DNA of 36,487 bases from Candidatus Saccharimonadota bacterium (GCA_017459845.1 JAFUCF010000014.1:1-36487), one strand, 5' to 3'. Shown: positions 1 through 8,976, numbered from the stretch's first letter. Translations and numbers: made by a program. The notes: a model not told the origin generated them from the sequence alone.

Positions 1-215
1 CTAAACCAAGGGTTAGGGGCACAAAAAATGCCATAACGGCAAAAATAGAGACTTTTGGGGTTCTCTTATTTAATAGTGTACCCCCCCCCCATGTGGATAT
101 TTAGCATTTTAGTTTCTCCTTCCTATTAATTGGCCTTACGTTAGAAATCATTATAATGCATATGGTTCTGAAAAACAAGGGTTGAAAATTATAAAGAATA
201 TAGTGTAATAAAAAC
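1..215. other. Left-edge non-coding stretch with C10 homopolymer
   Basis: I see no gene here. The stretch is A/T-rich and holds a run of ten C at about 81-90, which may be a phase-variable or sequencing-sensitive tract. It lies downstream of the minus-strand glycosyltransferase, but I see no convincing terminator hairpin with a T-run. Confidence 0.5.
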
Positions 216-1451
216 CTACTTTACCAGCCTCTGGTAGAGCGCAATTAATTTCCCAATCTGCGTAGATTGTAAAACCTCTCCCCGCCCCTCTAGGCAAAGC
301 CGGCTACGTTCCGCCAATTTTTCTGGATGCTCCGCCAAATTGTCTATCGCCTGCGCCATCGCGCGTGGCTCCGGCCCGCCCGCTAATATCCCGCCCGGCC
401 CCGTTACTTCTCGTAAATCTTTATCGCAAATCAGCGTCGGCAGTCCCATCGCCCTGGCCTCTAGTATCGTCATCGGCTGGTTGTCGAAACCATAAGATGC
501 TACCACAGAAAGTTGCGCCTTGTCCATCCGCCCTAACATCTTCGCGTGGTCTATCCGCCCGTGAAACTTTACATCCAGGTTTTTCTGTTTAGCATAACGC
601 TCGGCCCGCCCTAGTTCGTTACCATCGCCATAGACATCCAAGATTACCGGCGCCTTTACTTCAGCTAGCGCCTGCAAGAAGGGAATCATCCGCTTTTCTT
701 TAGACACGCGTGAGTTCCAAAATAGCCGCAGAGTCTCGCGTCCATCATAACTCCGTGTCTTCGGATGCTCATAAGACACCCCCGCCGCTATGAACCCAGC
801 CTTTAAAACGTCATCAGAAATCGCATTCGAAATCACTACAAAAGGCTTTTTCACCCCATAATATTGCAACTTCTCTTTAAAATGATGGGATGGCGTTATT
901 ACCACATCCGCAAAGTTCGCGTGATTTACCATTAACGTCCACATCTTGGCCCGCACAATCGTAGGCGCCAAATAATTATCCCGCCTTATCTTCACCGGGT
1001 GTGGCACCCCAAATTTATGTAAGAAACAAAGTAGTGCCCCGCCCAAAGTCTTCAAAGGATGCGGGATGTTCGTCTCTGCCGCCACGTCTTCTCGCCCATG
1101 CATCGTCTGCACCAACGGCCGCTTAAACTCTCGCGCTAGTTGCATCCCAGCGAGCGAGCAAGCCCCCTCGTAATGTACGTGTACTAAGTCAAAATCAAAA
1201 CCCGGATACGCCGCCAGAATTGCGCGCTTTACCGTTTTAATTCTTTTCGCAAACGGCGCCCCGCCCGGCCGCAAATATTTAAAAGACGGTACACCAAAGA
1301 CGCCCTCTGGCGTCTTCTTACCCGGGGTAGCAGGGCAAAACACGATAGATTCTATCCCATTTTTTGCTAGATATTCTCGTTGCGCTGTAATAGAAGACGG
1401 TATCCCGCCTGGCACGTCTAGAAAAACATCACTAAAAATCGCAACTCTCAA
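216..1451 (-). CDS. GT-B fold glycosyltransferase, family 4 type
   Basis: This is a 411-residue cytoplasmic glycosyltransferase that should transfer a sugar from a nucleotide-sugar donor to a lipid or glycan acceptor. The N-terminal Rossmann domain opens with RVAIFSD and a Gly-rich GGIPSS loop followed by a helix, as in GT4 enzymes. The C-terminal donor domain carries the E-x7-E type segment PMTILEARAMGLP near residue 330. The start is TTG: the upstream DUF362 gene stops one base earlier (TAG-C-TTG), with a GGAG motif inside that gene's 3' end, so translational coupling is likely. The acceptor cannot be told from sequence; a cell-envelope glycolipid or polysaccharide is an inference from the fold alone. 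No rearrangement is visible. Confidence 0.85.
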   Translation of the reverse strand: MRVAIFSDVFLDVPGGIPSSITAQREYLAKNGIESIVFCPATPGKKTPEGVFGVPSFKYLRPGGAPFAKRIKTVKRAILAAYPGFDFDLVHVHYEGACSLAGMQLAREFKRPLVQTMHGREDVAAETNIPHPLKTLGGALLCFLHKFGVPHPVKIRRDNYLAPTIVRAKMWTLMVNHANFADVVITPSHHFKEKLQYYGVKKPFVVISNAISDDVLKAGFIAAGVSYEHPKTRSYDGRETLRLFWNSRVSKEKRMIPFLQALAEVKAPVILDVYGDGNELGRAERYAKQKNLDVKFHGRIDHAKMLGRMDKAQLSVVASYGFDNQPMTILEARAMGLPTLICDKDLREVTGPGGILAGGPEPRAMAQAIDNLAEHPEKLAERSRLCLEGRGEVLQSTQIGKLIALYQRLVK

Positions 1452-1452
1452 G

Positions 1453-2331
1453 CTAAATCTCCACGAGCTCGTATTTAGTCGTGCCTAGCCCAATCTCTTC
1501 TGCATACGGCAAAATGTGGCGGCCCACCCGGCTATCAATCCGCTCTTTTAACTCACCCGCACCGTTATCGTTAGAAGCCCAAATTAAATCTATCGCCGCT
1601 TGGTCTAACGCCACCGGATCTTCCGAGGCTAAAATCCCAATGTCCGCCATTACCGGCGCACCTTGGTTGGCATCACAATCACAATCTACCGACATATTAT
1701 TCATTACGTCTATATACAAAATCTTCTTGCCATTTGCCGCAAAATAATCCGCCACTGCCTTCGCCGCCTCTGCCATAGATTCGATAAAAGCCTCTTGTTT
1801 TGGCTGGCGAACCCAGCAAAGCGTTGGGCTCTTAGTCTTGCCAGCAGAGTGGATATAAGCCTTGCCGTTTCTTGAGGCAACACCAATAGATTGATTCTTT
1901 AGCACGCCACCAAACCCGCCCATTGCATGCCCCTTAAAATGTGCAAGATTAAGCATTGCATCATACTTTTTTAGGCCTTCGCCCACAATATCATACTCTA
2001 AATGCTTTCCGCCCTCCACTGGGATTTCAAACTCCCCACTCTCATCCATAATATCAATCTCTGCAAAATCAAAACCGTGCTCTCTAGCCACTTCTAGATG
2101 TTCATCTGCCTTGTTGCGAGCCCCAGGATACGCTGTATTACACTCAATAATCGTGCCGCTAAGTTTCTTTACTAATGGCTTAATCAGCTCTGCCTTCAAA
2201 TAGTTTTGCGAACCCTTCTCGCCCGTAGAGACCTTTACGCCCACTTTCCCCGCTAGCTCCACTCCTAGCGCCTCATAGACTTTAATTAATCCTTCTGCGT
2301 CTAACTGTTTCGTAAAATATACTTTGCTCAT
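1453..2331 (-). CDS. DUF362 domain protein
   Basis: This 292-residue protein matches the DUF362 family. It has an N-terminal MSKVYFTK strand, a central GHAMGGFGGVLKN segment typical of the family, and a late CDCDANQGAP...ILASEDPVALDQAAIDL block. Cysteines at the CDCD motif could bind metal, but no full 2x[4Fe-4S] ferredoxin cluster is present. The role of the family is poorly defined. I start it at the ATG at 2331, not at a longer upstream reading frame that would run back through tRNA-Leu. An extended -10 (TGCTATAAT, TATAAT at 2338-2343) lies six bases before this ATG, which fits leaderless transcription. It is followed by and coupled to the glycosyltransferase. Confidence 0.8.
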   Translation of the reverse strand: MSKVYFTKQLDAEGLIKVYEALGVELAGKVGVKVSTGEKGSQNYLKAELIKPLVKKLSGTIIECNTAYPGARNKADEHLEVAREHGFDFAEIDIMDESGEFEIPVEGGKHLEYDIVGEGLKKYDAMLNLAHFKGHAMGGFGGVLKNQSIGVASRNGKAYIHSAGKTKSPTLCWVRQPKQEAFIESMAEAAKAVADYFAANGKKILYIDVMNNMSVDCDCDANQGAPVMADIGILASEDPVALDQAAIDLIWASNDNGAGELKERIDSRVGRHILPYAEEIGLGTTKYELVEI

Positions 2332-2337
2332 AAGTCT

Positions 2338-2370
2338 ATTATAGCATTTTTCATTCGCTCGTGATATAAT
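2338..2370. promoter_or_regulatory. Divergent -10 boxes for DUF362 gene and tRNA-Leu
   Basis: On the minus strand TGCTATAAT (TATAAT at 2338-2343) ends six bases before the DUF362 ATG. On the plus strand TATAAT (2365-2370) lies 11 bases before tRNA-Leu. Neither has an obvious consensus -35, consistent with extended -10 use on the minus strand. Confidence 0.6.
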
Positions 2371-2381
2371 ATTCTCTACCA

Positions 2382-2468
2382 GGGCGATTGGCGGAATTGG
2401 TAGACGCGCTAGACTCAAAATCTGGTTCCAGCAATGGAGTGTGGGTTCAAATCCCACATTGCCCACCA
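2382..2468 (+). tRNA. tRNA-Leu (anticodon CAA)
   Basis: The acceptor arms GGGCGAT and ATTGCCC pair over seven bases, with discriminator A and an encoded CCA end. The anticodon loop CTCAAAA gives anticodon CAA, reading UUG. A long variable arm (class II, as expected for Leu) precedes the T arm GTGGG-TTCAAAT-CCCAC. Confidence 0.95.
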
Positions 2469-2469
2469 G

Positions 2470-2494
2470 AAGGCTTAAAAACAGCCTTTTTTTC
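2470..2494 (+). terminator. Intrinsic terminator of tRNA-Leu
   Basis: A short stem AAGGCT/AGCCTT with an A-rich loop is followed by a run of T, directly after the tRNA CCA end. Confidence 0.75.
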
Positions 2495-2514
2495 TTGCTA
2501 CAGCATCTCCGTTA

Positions 2515-2543
2515 TCAAAAGCCCCACAAGGGGGGGACTTTTA
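2515..2543 (-). terminator. Intrinsic terminator of the Lys/Ala-rich membrane protein gene
   Basis: Read on the minus strand, AGTCCCC and GGGGCT form a G/C stem around a CCCTTG-type loop, followed by TTTT. It overlaps the stop region of the gene ending at 2541. Confidence 0.65.
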
Positions 2544-3755
2544 GAGCGATACTACTAAGTTGCGGATTTGCTCCTTAGTTAGATTTTTACCGGAGCTAGT
2601 AATTTTGTATAAAATACCGCCATTCACCCAAGCTGCAGAGCCCGGCTCGCTATAATAGGTAATACCTTGTTCATGCATGGTGGAATAATTGGACGAATAG
2701 TTGTTCTTAACATAGTTGTTTAACACAGCCGTAGAATCCCAAGTCGATTTTTCCTCGGTCAATATGAACGAATAACCTTCTGGGTTAACAAATTTCATCG
2801 TCACAATCCCATCTTTATTAGAAGCTACTGTCTCCATAGTATAATTACGCGGTACTACCTCTGGATAAGAAGCATCAATCCCAGTCTGCATAGCAGCTAC
2901 CTTTACAGAAATATTTGGCATATTAACCGCCACAAAAGCCCCAAGCGCCGCCACTACTGCCGCTGTGCAACCAAAGGCTAGCAAAATCCTACGGCCACGG
3001 TGTTGCTTTTTCATCGGCTTAACATTCTCCGTAGCTAGCCCACGCATCGCTGCACGCGCCGCATCAGAAGCAGCCTTGTTAGCATCTTTCGTTTTAACAA
3101 CCTTCGCAGATTTTAATCTGACTACTCTGCCAAATGGCCTCTTAGTGCCACCTACTCTCTTTTGCAATGCCCTTGGTTTCGCAACTGCCTTTGTGGCCTT
3201 TGGTTCTGTAGCCGCCTTTGACTTAACCGCAGCTTTTGCCACTTCATCCTTCTTAGCCTTAGCAGCCTCTGCCTTTACAGCATTCTGCGTTTCTGATGCC
3301 TTTTCGGCTACGGCCTCTTTTTCGGCCTTAGCTTTTTCTTCAATCTTGGCGATTTCTTTTTGGATCTCTGCCTTCAAATCCGCGGCAGCTTTTTCCGAAA
3401 CTTTCTTCGGCTCTGCCTTGTCTTCTTTAAATCTCTGAATAGCCTGAGACTTTTCAACTGCCTTCATCTTAATCGGAGCCTTTCCCGCAGACGCCGAAAT
3501 AGCCTCAGAAAGCTCTGCTGCCTTTGCCTTTGTCTTAAATGCAACCTCTGGCTCTTTACTATCTTTCTTAGCTACCATAGCTTTGTTAGTAAGCTGAGCC
3601 TTTACCACCTTTTGCGTATTTGTCTTTTTTACATCGTTAATCTTTTTCGTAGTACCTGGGCGACGCACATATTTACGCGAAAGCGTAGTAGATTTCTGAA
3701 GCGCCGGACGAGTGTACGAACTAGAAGATTTTGCTTTAGTGGCAGTTTTTTGCAT
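2541..3755 (-). CDS. Membrane protein with Lys/Ala-rich H1-like tail and DUF4367-like C-terminal domain
   Basis: A 404-residue single-pass membrane protein. Residues 1-255 are very rich in Lys, Ala and Glu, resembling histone-H1-like or coiled low-complexity tails. A hydrophobic helix follows a basic KKQHRGRR stop at about 257-280. The last ~115 residues look like a DUF4367-type extracytoplasmic domain (aromatic strands, TYYSEPGSAAW, then LTKEQIRNLVVSL at the end). With the basic stretch before the helix, the tail should be cytoplasmic, where it could contact nucleic acid or acidic partners; that is inference. AAGGA lies before the ATG, and TATAAT-like boxes lie further upstream. It is divergent from the PEGA-domain gene. 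Confidence 0.7.
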   Translation of the reverse strand: MQKTATKAKSSSSYTRPALQKSTTLSRKYVRRPGTTKKINDVKKTNTQKVVKAQLTNKAMVAKKDSKEPEVAFKTKAKAAELSEAISASAGKAPIKMKAVEKSQAIQRFKEDKAEPKKVSEKAAADLKAEIQKEIAKIEEKAKAEKEAVAEKASETQNAVKAEAAKAKKDEVAKAAVKSKAATEPKATKAVAKPRALQKRVGGTKRPFGRVVRLKSAKVVKTKDANKAASDAARAAMRGLATENVKPMKKQHRGRRILLAFGCTAAVVAALGAFVAVNMPNISVKVAAMQTGIDASYPEVVPRNYTMETVASNKDGIVTMKFVNPEGYSFILTEEKSTWDSTAVLNNYVKNNYSSNYSTMHEQGITYYSEPGSAAWVNGGILYKITSSGKNLTKEQIRNLVVSL

Positions 3756-3843
3756 CAGTAGTCCTTCTTTATTAATACGATTATACTTATTATAAACGTT
3801 AGAGAAATAAAAAACAAGAGCGTTTTTACGCTAAAAACTATGG

Positions 3844-3849
3844 TATAAT
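3844..3849 (+). promoter_or_regulatory. Extended -10 TGGTATAAT of the PEGA-sortase operon
   Basis: TGGTATAAT occurs 14 bases before the ATG at 3864. The predicted leader is only about eight bases and holds no Shine-Dalgarno sequence. Confidence 0.6.
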
Positions 3850-3863
3850 TTATATATCTATAT

Positions 3864-5291
3864 ATGGACAAAGAACGTCGCAAGAAAATCCAGACTACCA
3901 AGCTCGTCATTACCGAGATTTTTATGCTTATTATTATCGTATTAACAGTCATCGTTCTCACCTTCATCGTCATGGGTTATCGTCTTACAGAAGATGGTAA
4001 ACTAGAGCAGTCTGGTCTAGTACAGATAGACTCTATCCCTACCGGCGCCAAAGTCGCTATCGGGGAGGAGACTCTCCCAGGCGAAACCAACATCAGCAAA
4101 ATCCTCCCAGAAGGGAATTATGAGCTCAAACTTACCAAAGACGGTTATACCACATGGAGTAAATCCATCTCAGTCCACCCTGGTCTCTTGACTAAGCTCT
4201 CATACCCCCGTCTTTATAAACTGGACCGCAAACTAGAAGAAGTAATAGCCTTAAATGAGGCACCAGAAGTTTATTCTATCCCGCCTACTCGTGAATTTAT
4301 ACTACTAACCTCCCCAAACAGCCCAAAATTTCAAATCCTAAATATCCCATCTGACACAACCAAAGTCACAGAGATAGATTTAAGTAAACTCCTTCTAGAC
4401 AGTGACCAGTTAGTTTCTAACATCCAAGTTGTCAGCTGGTGTCATGATGCCAACCGTTTCGTCTTATCGTTTAAAAGTAATGATGGTAGCCATCTAGCGA
4501 TCGTTGATTTAGAGCGCCCAGAAAATAGCCTAGATTTAACTTCGTCTTTTGCCGTCCAGATATCCGATTTACAGTTTGCTAATAACCATGGCGATGAGCT
4601 ATTTATTTTAGAAAATGGCCATCTCCGCACTATTTCACTATCTAGCAAGCAACTTTCTGACGTCTTAGTCTCCGATGTCCAATCGTTTTCAAGTCATAAC
4701 AAAACCATCGCGCTTGTTCGCCAGCCAAAAGACAAAGAAAAAGAGTTTGTAATTTATAACAGCGACAATGGTTCTTCCGTGTTTCTCTCTAGCACTTCTG
4801 CAACCACAGCTAAAATCGCCATTTCAGAGTACTTAAACCGCCCTACTCTAGTTATAGCCGAAGACGATCTCTTATCTATCTACCGCGGTGATTTGCCAAC
4901 AGAAAATATCACCAAAGATAATCCCGACTACAAGCCGGCCGCCCAAATCAGCATAAAATCTGGCGCACCAGATTCACTACAATTCCACGCTAAAAACCAA
5001 GCCATCATTGCTATAAGAGATCAAAGTCGCACCGTCTTTGACTTAGAAAGCGCCACCACCACTTCTTACACCATAGAGAGTAACTTGACATTTTGGCCAG
5101 ATGAGTATACAATAGGTACAGTTTCAGGCGGGAGCTTAAACGTACGAGATTACGACGGTGGAAACCTCCAAACTTTAAGCCGGGCCGAGAGTGGCTATCC
5201 TGCCGTCATCACTAAAGACAATAAATATATATACTTTGTCCAAAAGAATGAGGATAAAGGTCTAATAATCGTAAGGGAAATAATTAAATGA
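3864..5291 (+). CDS. Membrane-anchored PEGA-domain protein with beta-propeller-like body
   Basis: This 475-residue protein has a short basic cytoplasmic tail, one transmembrane helix at about 15-38, then a PEGA domain at about 48-105 (VQIDSIPTGAKVAIG ... LPEGNYELKLTKDGYTTW). The remaining ~370 residues are repeated short beta-strand units resembling a WD40/TolB-like propeller. PEGA domains are common in surface proteins and are presumed to bind carbohydrate or other surface ligands. The stop overlaps the sortase start by ATGA, so the two are translationally coupled; this suggests a surface-assembly role. No LPxTG motif is seen, so it is probably not itself a sortase substrate. Confidence 0.75.
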   Translation: MDKERRKKIQTTKLVITEIFMLIIIVLTVIVLTFIVMGYRLTEDGKLEQSGLVQIDSIPTGAKVAIGEETLPGETNISKILPEGNYELKLTKDGYTTWSKSISVHPGLLTKLSYPRLYKLDRKLEEVIALNEAPEVYSIPPTREFILLTSPNSPKFQILNIPSDTTKVTEIDLSKLLLDSDQLVSNIQVVSWCHDANRFVLSFKSNDGSHLAIVDLERPENSLDLTSSFAVQISDLQFANNHGDELFILENGHLRTISLSSKQLSDVLVSDVQSFSSHNKTIALVRQPKDKEKEFVIYNSDNGSSVFLSSTSATTAKIAISEYLNRPTLVIAEDDLLSIYRGDLPTENITKDNPDYKPAAQISIKSGAPDSLQFHAKNQAIIAIRDQSRTVFDLESATTTSYTIESNLTFWPDEYTIGTVSGGSLNVRDYDGGNLQTLSRAESGYPAVITKDNKYIYFVQKNEDKGLIIVREIIK

Positions 5292-6316
5292 AGCAAGAAG
5301 CAGGTGGGCAGATGAGTTCGTATGAGCAGCAGAAGAAAACTGCCGCCGAAATCGCACGGAAGAAAGTCCTTGCGGCTTATAAGAATATCCCTGTAAAAAG
5401 TGTCCACACGCCAGACCTCAAAGAATATCACACTGCTTGGCAAAACTATTACCAAAAATACTATTCTGAATACTATTCTAAGGCCGCCCAAAATTACATC
5501 GCCAAAGAGCGCGCTAATTTTAAGTCCAGCCCCGCCCCAGAAACCATCTTAAAACAAACCATCCAGAAAAATGCCACCGACAAAGCCGCTAAAAGTCGTA
5601 AGTTCCAGAAGTATAAGCCAATCTTAGCTGGCGCCATCGTGGTCTTGCTACTACTTTTCTTGCAATACAACCGGTTAATTTTTGCTCCGCTCGCTGCATA
5701 CGTCTCACCAGGGAACAGCCTCGATACTTCTATCACAGCAATTGATCCCACCATTTCTGCCAACGTTGGCGATGAAGAACGCCTAATAATCCCTAAATTA
5801 AACATCGATGTTCCTATCCTATTTGGCCTATCTAATGATGCGGATACCATTATGGAGGGTATGAACTCTGGTGTCGTCCACTGGTCTATACCTGGCGCAT
5901 CCGCTCTACCAGGCGAAATTGGCAACCTTGTCATTACTGGCCATTCCGCCGGTGATATTTACACATCAAACCAATATAAATTCATCTTCTCTGGGCTAGA
6001 GCGTCTTACAGAAAACGATCTAATTTACGTAGATTATAATGGCGTCCGTTATACTTACTCCGTTACCAGGTTAGAAACTGTAGAGCCAACAGAGGTATCA
6101 AAACTAGTTTACGATACCGATAAACCTATGCTCACTCTCATTACCTGTACACCGCTCGGTACATCGCGTTATCGTTTGCTCGTTACCGCCGAGCAAATCT
6201 CCCCAGCCCCTTCTGGTACCGTCCAAGCTCCAGAAAGTTCAGAGACCACCCAGATGGTCGGCAACGCTCCAACCCTATTTGAAGCCATCGGTAATCTGTT
6301 ATTCGGAAAACACTAA
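5288..6316 (+). CDS. Sortase (class C/D/E-like) with long N-terminal cytoplasmic region
   Basis: A 342-residue sortase, a membrane-anchored cysteine transpeptidase that attaches surface proteins to the envelope. The triad is visible: His in TGHSAG (~218), Cys in TLITCTP (~288) and Arg in SRYRLLV (~296). A transmembrane helix lies at about 113-131. The first ~110 residues are a Tyr/Lys/Ala-rich, probably helical cytoplasmic extension that is much longer than in typical sortases. The start at 5288 overlaps the preceding stop (ATGA); an alternative is Met9, preceded by a GGTGGG-type sequence. No LPxTG-like substrate was recognised in the window, so the targets must lie elsewhere. Confidence 0.88.
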   Translation: MKQEAGGQMSSYEQQKKTAAEIARKKVLAAYKNIPVKSVHTPDLKEYHTAWQNYYQKYYSEYYSKAAQNYIAKERANFKSSPAPETILKQTIQKNATDKAAKSRKFQKYKPILAGAIVVLLLLFLQYNRLIFAPLAAYVSPGNSLDTSITAIDPTISANVGDEERLIIPKLNIDVPILFGLSNDADTIMEGMNSGVVHWSIPGASALPGEIGNLVITGHSAGDIYTSNQYKFIFSGLERLTENDLIYVDYNGVRYTYSVTRLETVEPTEVSKLVYDTDKPMLTLITCTPLGTSRYRLLVTAEQISPAPSGTVQAPESSETTQMVGNAPTLFEAIGNLLFGKH

Positions 6317-6323
6317 GTTGTGC

Positions 6324-6329
6324 TATAAT
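6324..6329 (+). promoter_or_regulatory. Extended -10 TGCTATAAT of gltX (leaderless)
   Basis: TATAAT ends six bases before the gltX ATG. Transcription is expected to start at or within a base or two of the start codon. Confidence 0.65.
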
Positions 6330-6335
6330 AATAGC

Positions 6336-7784
6336 ATGGAAAAAGCAGTTACTCGTTTTGCGCCTAGCCCTACCGGTTATATTCATATCGGCAACGTCAG
6401 AAGCGCAATTTACCCTTATCTCCTCGCCAAACAGACAGATGGCACTTTTATTCTCCGCATCGAAGATACCGATCAAGCCCGCTACGTAGAGGGTGCTACT
6501 GATTTAATCAAAGAGACTTTACTTTGGCTTGGCCTCAACTGGGACGAAGGCCCAGATATTGGCGGCCCGCACGCTCCGTATTTCCAAACCGAGAGAAAAG
6601 AGCTTTATCTAAATTGGGCTAAAAAACTTATCGCCGCCGGCCGTGCCTACGCTGATGCCACCCCATCAGAAAAAATTGATGAATACCGCAAAGAAGATAC
6701 CGCCAAGAAAATCCCTTATCTTTACCGCAATCATCGCCCTACAGAAACTACAGAGTGGCATGAGGGTATTCCAATCCGTTTCAAAGCCGAGCCGAAGAAT
6801 TACACTTGGGTAGATGAGGTAATGGGGGAATTATCCGCTGGCCCAGAAGTCCAAGACGATATTATCCTCATCAAAAAAGATGGCCTACCAACTTACAACT
6901 TCGCTCATATTATTGATGATATGGAAATGGGCGTCACTCATGTCATTCGCGGCCAAGAATATTTGTCTAGTATGCCAAATTACCTTGCGCTCTATGACGC
7001 ACTAGGCCTGCCTCGCCCAAAGTTTGTTTCTCTCCCACACATTCTTGCCCCGCAGGGTAACAAAAAATTATCCAAACGCGATGGCGCCAAATCTGTCACC
7101 GATTATCGTGAGGATGGCATTTTGCCAGAGGCCATGCTTAACTATCTTGCCTGCCTCGGCTGGAACGATGGTACCGAGCAAGAAATCTACACCATGGCAG
7201 AGCTACTAGAGCGTTTCTCTTTATCTCGCATCCAAAATTCTGGCGCCCGTTTCGACGAAACCAAGCTCCTCTGGATGAACGGTATGTGGATACGCAAAAT
7301 CCACGACGAGGAGGGAAATGATGTATTATATAGCAAAATCAACGAGAAGTTTTGGCCAGATTCCGCCAAAGATTACCCAGAAGAATATCGCAAAAAGGTC
7401 TTAAATATCATTTACGACCGCTTAAAAGCTTTGAAGGACCTCAAATCTTTCTCCGCCTATTTCTTTGAAGAGCCAACGGTAGACGCCAACCTAATCAAGA
7501 ACAATAAAATCCTCAAAAAGCTGTCAGAAGATGAATTGTCCAGCCTCTTAAACACCGTCTCTCTTAGGCTGTCAGAGATACAAGATTGGACCGAAGAAAA
7601 TCTACAAGACGTATTAAATGAGCTTCTAGAAACTACCGGCAAAAAGCCCGCCGAGCTCTTTAGTCTTATCCGCATCGCCGTATCATTTGCGCCGTTTTCG
7701 CCCGCTCTAAATCTTACCTTAGAGGCGCTTGGCCGCGAGCGCACTATCGCAAGGCTTAATTTAGCAGCAAGAAGTATAGATTAA
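6336..7784 (+). CDS. gltX: Glutamyl-tRNA synthetase
   Basis: This 482-residue class I synthetase charges tRNA with glutamate. The HIGH-type motif is PTGYIHIGN (residues 12-20) and the KMSKS-type motif is KKLSKRDG at about 244. RIEDTD follows the first motif, as in GluRS. The C-terminal helical anticodon-binding domain ends with the family signature around LGRERTIARLNLAA. Many Patescibacteria use a non-discriminating GluRS with GatCAB for Gln-tRNA; the sequence alone does not settle that here. I start it at the ATG at 6336 because TGCTATAAT lies six bases upstream and MEKAVTRFAPSPTG is the expected N-terminus. A tRNA-Glu lies 1.2 kb downstream on the same strand. Confidence 0.95.
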   Translation: MEKAVTRFAPSPTGYIHIGNVRSAIYPYLLAKQTDGTFILRIEDTDQARYVEGATDLIKETLLWLGLNWDEGPDIGGPHAPYFQTERKELYLNWAKKLIAAGRAYADATPSEKIDEYRKEDTAKKIPYLYRNHRPTETTEWHEGIPIRFKAEPKNYTWVDEVMGELSAGPEVQDDIILIKKDGLPTYNFAHIIDDMEMGVTHVIRGQEYLSSMPNYLALYDALGLPRPKFVSLPHILAPQGNKKLSKRDGAKSVTDYREDGILPEAMLNYLACLGWNDGTEQEIYTMAELLERFSLSRIQNSGARFDETKLLWMNGMWIRKIHDEEGNDVLYSKINEKFWPDSAKDYPEEYRKKVLNIIYDRLKALKDLKSFSAYFFEEPTVDANLIKNNKILKKLSEDELSSLLNTVSLRLSEIQDWTEENLQDVLNELLETTGKKPAELFSLIRIAVSFAPFSPALNLTLEALGRERTIARLNLAARSID

Positions 7785-7794
7785 AGGAGGCATT

Positions 7795-8976
7795 ATGTCC
7801 AAAAAAACTCAAAAATCAACCAAAAAATCTAAGAAAAAGCTTGTGGCTTTATGCATCATCTTGGCCATTGTCGTGGCTGGCGGCGTTACCGCTACGATGT
7901 TTTTACTCAATCGGAAAACTGAACCAGAGGCCGGCTCTACTAACAATACCTCAGGGGCACCAGCCGCTCCTAAATATTACAGCCGCCTCACCGGTCTTGA
8001 AATCGCCAACGATAATCTTAATAGCTCGCCCATCTTCTGTATTCAGGTGCCAAATGGCACCGATGGTGCTCGCCCGCACGCTGGGCTAGAAGAAGCTGCC
8101 ATCGTTTATGAAGCTATCGCCGAGGCCGGCATTACTCGTTTTGCCGCCGTCTTCCAAAACCCAGAAAATACTGCCATCGGCCCAATCCGCTCGCTTCGTC
8201 TCTATTATCTACAATGGGATACCCCCTTAGGCTGTACGGTCGTCCACGCCGGCGGCGCAGACGATGCAATCGCCGCGCTCCGTTCTGGCGGTTACAATGA
8301 GATTGACGAAGGTGCTTTCAACTGGCGTGATGGCTCAGATTATATCGCCCCAAACAACCTCTTTACCGACGCGGCAAACTTAAATAGTTTTGCTAAACAA
8401 TATGGGCTTGAGGGTACCGGCGATGCCGCCAAAGTCTACCCGCGTCTGCTCCCAGAAGAAGCTAAAAAAATCCAAGCCGAAAATCAAAAGGCTGCAGAAG
8501 ACACCACCGATGCAGAAGGTAATGTAATAAAAAGTACCACACCACTAGTAACAGAGGTTAATATCAATTTTGGTAATTTCCCAGACTTTAATACTCACTA
8601 TTCGTATAATCCAGCTACTGGCCTCTATGCTCGTTCTTATGCTTCTGGCGAGAAAGAATTATCTTACGATTGTACGAAAGAAGATCCTGTAATGTCACGC
8701 GAGTGTAATCTCGTCCAAATCGCGCCAAGTGCCGTAGTAGCTATGGAAGTAAACGAGTGGCTAGACGATGACAACTATCACCAGGTAATTGAAGCCATCG
8801 GCTCTGGCACGGCCTACATCTTCCAAAATGGCAGCGCCATAAAAGGCACCTGGTCTAAATCTTCCGCCGGCTCACAAATCGTCTTCCAAGACGCAAATGG
8901 GGCAGAAATCTCCTTCACCCCCGGCCAGCTCTGGATTTCCGCCATCCCTCGCGGCGTCGGCTCGGTTGATTATTAA
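7795..8976 (+). CDS. DUF3048 (YerB-like) membrane-anchored protein
   Basis: A 393-residue exported protein. A Lys-rich N-terminus and a transmembrane or signal helix at about 15-38 are followed by a low-complexity linker and the DUF3048 domain. Family blocks include ARPHAGLEEAAIVYEA, GPIRSLRLYYL, VVHAGG and the C-terminal TPGQLWISAIP. There is no lipobox Cys after the helix, so it is probably anchored by the helix rather than as a lipoprotein. YerB-family function is poorly known. An insertion at about 220-245 (KKIQAENQKAAEDTTDAEG) is low-complexity. Unlike its leaderless neighbours it has a strong AAAGGAGG that overlaps the gltX stop codon, so it is co-transcribed with gltX. Confidence 0.85.
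   Translation: MSKKTQKSTKKSKKKLVALCIILAIVVAGGVTATMFLLNRKTEPEAGSTNNTSGAPAAPKYYSRLTGLEIANDNLNSSPIFCIQVPNGTDGARPHAGLEEAAIVYEAIAEAGITRFAAVFQNPENTAIGPIRSLRLYYLQWDTPLGCTVVHAGGADDAIAALRSGGYNEIDEGAFNWRDGSDYIAPNNLFTDAANLNSFAKQYGLEGTGDAAKVYPRLLPEEAKKIQAENQKAAEDTTDAEGNVIKSTTPLVTEVNINFGNFPDFNTHYSYNPATGLYARSYASGEKELSYDCTKEDPVMSRECNLVQIAPSAVVAMEVNEWLDDDNYHQVIEAIGSGTAYIFQNGSAIKGTWSKSSAGSQIVFQDANGAEISFTPGQLWISAIPRGVGSVDY

Noticed and set aside
2332-2466. N-terminal extension of the DUF362 reading frame through the tRNA region
   Set aside because: It would run back over tRNA-Leu on the opposite strand and over the promoter; the family start MSKVYF is preceded by a clear -10.
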